A stretch of 37,204 nt of DNA from SIAJ01 sp036266155 (GTDB taxonomy: Bacteria > Planctomycetota > Planctomycetia > Gemmatales > Gemmataceae). The first letter of the stretch is position 1, and every line of letters starts with the position of its first letter. Below the pieces are notes generated by a model that saw only the letters and a list, made by a program, of their open reading frames with translations, made no database searches and was not told where the DNA came from. Positions 32,764-37,204 of the stretch are shown piece after piece. The stretch is taken from positions 1-37,204 of the forward strand of contig DATANR010000309.1 in NCBI GenBank assembly GCA_036266155.1, read 5' to 3'. Both the position numbers and the translations under genes were made by a program.

Positions 32764-33936
32764 ATGAATCCACAACTTCCCGATTCCTCTGCCGTAGCTA
32801 TTGACTACGCAACGACTTGCGACGTCGCCGACCGAGTAAATCGCACCGATGGCAACCGCTGGCTTTGGGAGGGCTACCTGGCCGCCGGAAACGTAACGCT
32901 CCTCGTCGGCCCCTGGAAGGCCGGCAAGACAACTCTGCTATCGGTGCTTTTGGCCCGCATCGGTTCGGGCGGCACACTGGCCGGCCTGGCCGTTCGACGA
33001 GCGCGTGCCATCGTCGTCTCCGAAGAAGGCGATGACCTCTGGGCCGATCGCATCAAACAACTCGGCTTCGGCGACCAGCTTCATCTCGTGTCACGGCCCT
33101 TCCGCGGGCGGCCCACTTCGGAGCAATGGCTCGGTCTCATCGACTCGTTGGTCGCGCGGCATCAGCAAGCGCCATTCGACTTGTTGGTCATCGACCCGTT
33201 GGCGTCCTTCCTTCCGAGCCGCACCGAGAACCATGCGGGCATCATGCTCGACATCCTGCTGCCGCTCCAGGACCTCACGCAGCTCGGCGTATGCGTGTTG
33301 ATCTTGCACCATCCGCGCAAAGCGCAATCGATTGAAGGCCGGTCCGCCCGCGGCACTGGCGCGCTGATCGGCACGATGGACATCGTGCTCGAACTCAATC
33401 ACCTCGGTGCACCGTCCGACGACGATCGCCGGCGCCGGCTCTTCGCCTACTCGCGTCATCGCGCCACGCCGCGCCGCCGCGTCATTGAACTCACGCCCGA
33501 CGGAACCGACTACGTCTCCCTCGGCGACTGCGCCGGGCGCGAGTTCGAAGACAACTGGCCGATCCTGCACGGCGTGCTCGAAGACTCAAATGGCAAGCTG
33601 ACGCGCAAAGAAATTCTCGATCAATGGCCCGCCGACTTCGTGAAGCCGAGCAAGGTCGTCCTCTGGCGCTGGCTCGACCGCGCCATCAAGGACAAGTTGA
33701 TCCTACACGAAGGTACGGGCCGCCGAAACCAGCCGTTTCAGTATTGGCTCGACGGCATGGAAGAAGTGTGGAAGAGCGACCCGTTTTACATGGAAGACAT
33801 CGACTTCTCCAGCAGTTTCGACACGTTCCGCAAACGGCGAACGCTGATGGAGGTGCTGGCGGAACGTTTGAACGGGCGGCCCGCGGAAACCGACGGACCG
33901 AAACCGCGTCGCGGCAAGCCGCGGGAGCGGGGGTGA
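32764..33936 (+). CDS. RepA/DnaB-fold AAA ATPase (AAA_25-type)
   Basis: 390 residues from ATG 32764, with GAGGTG 4 nt upstream; a TTG four codons earlier is less likely. Walker A is GPWKAGKT (residues 49-56) and Walker B FDLLVIDPLASFLP (about 140-153); then LGVCVLILHHPRKA matches motif 3 and GRSARGTGALIGTMD the Arg-finger/motif 4 region of RepA- and RadA-like ATPases. The C-terminal part (about 265-345) looks like a winged helix (DNGKLTRKEILDQ-like pattern, then WRWLDRAIKDKLILHEGTGRRN) and ends in a basic tail. Such proteins occur in plasmids, phages and genomic islands as replication or primase-associated helicases. Here it stands alone, next to a transposase gene, with no primase or integrase visible. 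Confidence 0.8.
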   Translation: MNPQLPDSSAVAIDYATTCDVADRVNRTDGNRWLWEGYLAAGNVTLLVGPWKAGKTTLLSVLLARIGSGGTLAGLAVRRARAIVVSEEGDDLWADRIKQLGFGDQLHLVSRPFRGRPTSEQWLGLIDSLVARHQQAPFDLLVIDPLASFLPSRTENHAGIMLDILLPLQDLTQLGVCVLILHHPRKAQSIEGRSARGTGALIGTMDIVLELNHLGAPSDDDRRRRLFAYSRHRATPRRRVIELTPDGTDYVSLGDCAGREFEDNWPILHGVLEDSNGKLTRKEILDQWPADFVKPSKVVLWRWLDRAIKDKLILHEGTGRRNQPFQYWLDGMEEVWKSDPFYMEDIDFSSSFDTFRKRRTLMEVLAERLNGRPAETDGPKPRRGKPRERG

Positions 33937-34003
33937 TTACCTGCCGTAAACGGCGAGTAACGCGGCGACGATGCCGCAACGCAACCCCGAGCCAGTTGCC
34001 CAT

Positions 34004-34021
34004 AGCCCCGTTCACGGGGCT
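34004..34021. terminator. 8-bp hairpin holding the transposase stop codon
   Basis: AGCCCCGT-TC-ACGGGGCT forms a perfect 8-bp stem with a 2-nt loop. The transposase stop codon (34012-34014) spans the tip of it. Its sequence is repeated in altered form on the other side of the transposase at 34626-34648, so it is more likely an element end than a simple terminator. Confidence 0.7.
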
Positions 34022-34467
34022 TCGCGCTGTTCGCCTTCAGGCGCCGTTTCAATCTCCGTGATCCGTTCGAGCCGATCCTCGACGTGTCCGCGGCCATGTC
34101 GTTGGCGTTGGTTCCGAATGTAATCGAGCACCCAAGGCAAATCGCGCGTCCCAAATCTAACCACGCCATAGCCCGTCTGCCACGCCAACACCTTGCGGCC
34201 AAACTGATGATTCGCGTCGTGCGACGACGCGCCCTTGAGCTGCCCAACCAGTTCGCTGATCAACACCGTCGGCGTAATACTGATCGCCAGATGCACGTGC
34301 GTCTCGATGCCGCCAATCTCGTGGATGAAGACGCCCGACGTGTTGATGCACCGGCCGCGCAAATAATGGTGGACGACCTTTTCTACATCGGGCACCAACA
34401 ACGGCGTGCTCTCCTTGGTGTGCCAGGTTAGGTGGAGATTGATTTCGGAGTAGTAGTTGGGCGACAT
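34012..34467 (-). CDS. tnpA: Y1 (HUH) transposase, IS200/IS605 or RAYT family
   Basis: 151 residues from ATG 34467, where the family starts (SPNYYSEINLHLTWHTKES); the open frame extends upstream to 34587 but that part has no family content. The HUH motif is H57-V58-H59 in THVHLAISI and the catalytic tyrosine is Y116 in WVLDYIRNQRQRHG, at the usual distance. Length is typical of IS200 TnpA. It cuts and rejoins single-stranded DNA at hairpin ends through a 5'-phosphotyrosine link. All catalytic residues are present, so it may be active. It is next to an AAA ATPase gene and upstream of a PAS protein gene. Confidence 0.9.
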   Translation of the reverse strand: MSPNYYSEINLHLTWHTKESTPLLVPDVEKVVHHYLRGRCINTSGVFIHEIGGIETHVHLAISITPTVLISELVGQLKGASSHDANHQFGRKVLAWQTGYGVVRFGTRDLPWVLDYIRNQRQRHGRGHVEDRLERITEIETAPEGEQREAP

Positions 34468-34964
34468 GGCAGTTCGGTTGTTTTGGGATGCCAATGAATG
34501 CCTTTCCGTGACCACCGTCCAAGTGCAGCTGACGGCAATTGAACCAAAGGAATGCTCAAGCTGTCCGGCGAGCCAGCTCCACAACACATGGTTCCATTTG
34601 TATTTGTCACTGACATCTGACAGCGGCCCATACCCTTGTTCACGGGCTACAAATACCCCTCCAACGCGCCAACACCGGCGTCGTCTCAGGACCTCCGGAA
34701 CAGCTACCCGAATCTACACCTTGACTGCACCGCCGCATGTTCTCAGAATTCCAATCCCCGACCATGCGTTTACCCGTCCGCTGGTACACAATTGGCTTCG
34801 ATGCCTTCTTTTCCCTTGCCGGGTGTATCCCTGCAGCATTCCACAATCTTCCGGCCAGGCAAATGGGCACTACGGCAAGTTACGAATCCATGATGATGCG
34901 GATCCCTATCGCATAGGCGTCTTTTTCATACAGGTGTTCACTAACCGTCTCCGAGGCTCTCGAA
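34468..34964. other. Gap between transposase and PAS protein gene
   Basis: About 500 bp. The part up to 34648 belongs to the transposable element, including its right hairpin. The rest (34649-34964) has short open frames of up to about 85 codons without recognisable content, and must carry the promoter of the PAS protein gene. No RNA gene was seen. Confidence 0.5.
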
Positions 34965-37204
34965 ATGACGCCCAACCCCGTTTTCGACCCCGCGATCGCC
35001 TTGAATATTCTGAAATCGCTTGCGGCCGGATGTCTTCCTGATGACCTCCCGACCGCCTTCGGAATTGACTTTAATATTCTGCGATCTGACGGCTCCTATG
35101 GAACAACCAGCACTTTTGTTCGAGAAATTGCGACGAAAAATGCCGTTGCCGAACCTTTCTCGGACGCCCAGCTTTTCGATCCATACTATGTTGCAAAGGC
35201 GAGTCAAGCAAACAAGGACGCTATTCAGCGATTTCAAAAGAAGAATACGCGCCCATTCCACCAGATCATTCGACGGGTTCTCCTCCATCGGTCGGACTAC
35301 ACCGATCAAGGGAGGGCGCAATGGATTTCGGAGTACCGGATTCCCCAGGTCTCTTTGACCGAGCCGTCAGAGATTGAGATAGTACGCATCAGTCATACCT
35401 TAAACGACGTACTTGAGGAGATGCAAACTGACGATGGCCTGGAACGAAAACTGTTCGCCAAGTTATCAAAATATCGTGAATTTGCTCTCGCTCCCCACTA
35501 CGACTTTGAATATGAACATGACCTGAAAGGAAAATTCACGTCCCTGAATCACGATGCTTCTGAACTCTTGGGAATTCCACTCGACAAACTAAATCAGTAT
35601 GCGATTTTTGACATTCTTGATGATCGCCAGTTACGCGCTACTTCAACCGGCCTAATCGACGCGCACGCTTATCGAGATAGGCCGCGCCATAAGGCCATTT
35701 TTCTTGTCCGGCAATGGAATGGTAAATCAGTCCGGATGGAGGTTGTCTCCGAAATCACACAGGATCGCAAAACCATCAAGGGCAAGGGACGGCGCTTGAC
35801 TTCGGCAATTCACGAAACGCTGACGCGTTACGCGCGCGTCCTCGACGGCGGCCAAGTCGCCGGGTGGGATCGTCAGGTCGGGACCGAACATATCGATACG
35901 TCGAGAGCTTGGCGCGCTATCGTTGGCTTTGATGATAAATCTACAGTCACTCGGCAAGAGTTTCTCGGCCGAATTCACCCAGACGACAGGGGACGCGTAG
36001 AGCAAGCAATCGTCCAAAACGAATCCGTGGGAAATTATGACATTGAGTTCAAGCTTACATCAGCGGACCACAGGCAAAAGATAATTCATTCGATTGGTAA
36101 CAGGTCAACAGCAGACGACCGGGCGAATTCGCCCGCTTTTGTTTCTGGCCGAATTGAGGACATTACCGCCCGCGTTCGCAACGAATCACTGCTGAAAGCC
36201 GTGATGGACACATGTCCTCAGCTAATTTTCATCAAAAACAAGGCTGGCCAGTTTGCATATGTAAACCGGCAGCTCGCCGACTTCTATAAGATGGGGAATC
36301 CAAAGCTGGCAGAGGGCAAGGATGATCAATGGTTCTATCAGGGGGATGACCGCACAATAATCACTCGACAGTTAGCATTGTTTCGTTCTGGAGACCAACA
36401 AGCTATCTTGGGAAGTGAAGACACTAGCGCTATCATTGAGGAAATCATGCCTCCGTTCGGTGCCGAATGTGATCGACGCTGGTATTCAACGGTAAAGCGC
36501 AAGGTCCTCATTGATGGCGAGCCGCATGTGCTCGGAGTAGCGACCGATGTGACAGATCTCGCAATGCGAAAGGATTCTTTGCAACAATTGTTTTCGCACT
36601 CGCCCGTCATTATGTATATCAAGAATTCCAAGGGAGTATATACAGAGGTGAATTCTGCCTTTGTTGTCGCGGTCGGCAAGAATCATGTCAACGAAGTCCT
36701 TGGGCAGGGAGCAGAGGCATTTTTTTCTGGCGACGAGCTTGCGGCTATTCAACGTGAAGACATGGATGCTTGGATTTTTGGTGAAGTACGCAACCGGGAA
36801 CATCAGCTTAAGCTACCAAACGGACAACGGCGAGTGTTTGTCGGCAACAAGATGAAGACGTTTGCCGTCGGTCCTGATGGAAAAACCGAACCACAGTTGA
36901 TCGGCGTCTATGTTGATGTCACAGATGGTCGATTCTCGGAACGATTCCGACGAATCGAACCATTCCTGAGTTGTGTCGACCATGACCATACGTATAAGTT
37001 CTTGATGGACATCAAGGGATTCCTGGCAGACAAGGGACGTGGGACGGAAGAAGAATCTCATCAAAGTCGGATTCTAGCGGCAATGTCTGATATTATCATT
37101 AGGACGCTTGGTTACATTGCCACCGCTCGAAGACACAAGATTAACGACGAATCGCTCGCGTCAATGATGTCGCCGTTGCGCCTCGCAGAATGTATTCGAC
37201 TGGC
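34965..37204 (+). CDS. Multi-PAS sensor protein, C-terminus missing at the right edge
   Basis: One frame runs from ATG 34965 to the window end (746 residues so far); CGAGG lies 8 nt upstream of the start. After an N-terminal part of unclear fold (1-165), four PAS-like units follow: about 172-270 (DFEYEHDLKGKFTSLNHDAS), 280-405 (WDRQVGTEHIDTSRAWRAIV, GRIHPDDRGRVEQAI, ending GRIEDITARVRNESLL), 409-535 (VMDTCPQLIFIKNKAGQFAY, ending GVATDVTDLAMR) and 540-655 (LFSHSPVIMYIKNSKGVYTE, ending GVYVDVTDG). The last visible helical part (SRILAAMSDIIIRTLGYIA) suits a DHp-like or coiled-coil linker, so a histidine kinase domain may follow outside. No membrane span, so it is a cytosolic sensor. Signal unknown. 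Base composition is visibly less GC-rich than that of polA. Confidence 0.85.
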   Translation, partial: MTPNPVFDPAIALNILKSLAAGCLPDDLPTAFGIDFNILRSDGSYGTTSTFVREIATKNAVAEPFSDAQLFDPYYVAKASQANKDAIQRFQKKNTRPFHQIIRRVLLHRSDYTDQGRAQWISEYRIPQVSLTEPSEIEIVRISHTLNDVLEEMQTDDGLERKLFAKLSKYREFALAPHYDFEYEHDLKGKFTSLNHDASELLGIPLDKLNQYAIFDILDDRQLRATSTGLIDAHAYRDRPRHKAIFLVRQWNGKSVRMEVVSEITQDRKTIKGKGRRLTSAIHETLTRYARVLDGGQVAGWDRQVGTEHIDTSRAWRAIVGFDDKSTVTRQEFLGRIHPDDRGRVEQAIVQNESVGNYDIEFKLTSADHRQKIIHSIGNRSTADDRANSPAFVSGRIEDITARVRNESLLKAVMDTCPQLIFIKNKAGQFAYVNRQLADFYKMGNPKLAEGKDDQWFYQGDDRTIITRQLALFRSGDQQAILGSEDTSAIIEEIMPPFGAECDRRWYSTVKRKVLIDGEPHVLGVATDVTDLAMRKDSLQQLFSHSPVIMYIKNSKGVYTEVNSAFVVAVGKNHVNEVLGQGAEAFFSGDELAAIQREDMDAWIFGEVRNREHQLKLPNGQRRVFVGNKMKTFAVGPDGKTEPQLIGVYVDVTDGRFSERFRRIEPFLSCVDHDHTYKFLMDIKGFLADKGRGTEEESHQSRILAAMSDIIIRTLGYIATARRHKINDESLASMMSPLRLAECIRL

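Larger units (their letters stand above)
33998..34648 (-). mobile_element. IS200/RAYT-like element with related hairpin ends
   Basis: The Y1 transposase gene is enclosed by two copies of a sequence of the same orientation: GCCCATAGCCCCGTTCACGG at the left (33998 on) and GCCCATACCCTTGTTCACGG at the right (34626 on). Both contain a hairpin; the left is perfect, the right imperfect. IS200/IS605 elements have subterminal hairpins and no terminal inverted repeats, and RAYTs sit between REP palindromes. No tnpB or accessory gene is present. Exact ends cannot be fixed without an empty site. Confidence 0.55.

Noticed and set aside
1..37204. tRNA or rRNA genes
   Set aside because: No cloverleaf with a GTTCRANNC-type T arm or rRNA core sequence was found by eye; a tRNAscan or Infernal run would be decisive.

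Overview
The window looks like a chromosomal segment of a planctomycete (Planctomycetota, probably a Gemmata-type or related lineage). The evidence is a DUF1559 pseudopilin-like protein followed by a small carboxypeptidase-regulatory-like lipoprotein, an ECF sigma factor of the planctomycete type, a Uma2-family endonuclease, a large TPR membrane protein, a Tat-exported orphan and a LEPR-XLL-like micro-protein. Most genes are on the minus strand. No rRNA, tRNA or CRISPR array was found.

Layout. (1) 1-7.4 kb, accessory: a minus-strand pair made of a protein with three TIR-like domains (4903-6348) and, overlapping it by ATGA, a giant nSTAND1 NTPase - transmembrane - WD40 protein that runs off the left edge (at least 1,635 residues). 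An ECF sigma factor is divergent from the pair (6635-7231), followed by a 54-residue convergent small ORF. (2) 7.7-13.3 kb: a minus-strand run of TPR membrane protein, Rpn/PD-(D/E)XK-like protein with a 12-bp tandem repeat, and GlgX-type glycogen debranching enzyme. (3) 13.3-14.0 kb: gap with a WD40 relic, a 16-bp direct repeat and a hairpin. (4) 14.0-19.1 kb: YhaO-like nuclease and YhaN-like SMC-type ATPase, coupled by a 1-bp overlap, preceded by a frameshifted DUF4430-like gene. (5) 19.3-24.5 kb: ComM/YifB-type AAA ATPase with an unusual zinc-ribbon N-terminus, a Tat-exported orphan, a 65-bp palindrome, the DUF1559 protein and its lipoprotein. (6) 24.5-32.5 kb, core: ribH, two zinc-ribbon membrane proteins, rho, coaE, Uma2 endonuclease, polA. 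(7) 32.7-37.2 kb, accessory: RepA/DnaB-fold AAA ATPase, an IS200/RAYT-like Y1 transposase bracketed by related hairpins, and a multi-PAS sensor protein that runs off the right edge.

How the genes work together. The left operon is the strongest candidate for an undescribed or little-studied system: a STAND switch coupled in translation to a TIR protein, with the sensor side apparently separated from the NTPase by a membrane segment and an ECF sigma factor reading outward from the same intergenic region. That is the architecture of a threat- or envelope-signal-triggered NAD-depleting or signalling conflict system; its function is inferred only. Several gene ends carry strong palindromes, which together with the Y1 transposase suggests REP-like elements. 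By eye the 0-6.3 kb, 13.9-19.3 kb and 34.9-37.2 kb stretches are less GC-rich than the glgX-TPR and rho-polA stretches, consistent with an accessory origin. This was not computed.
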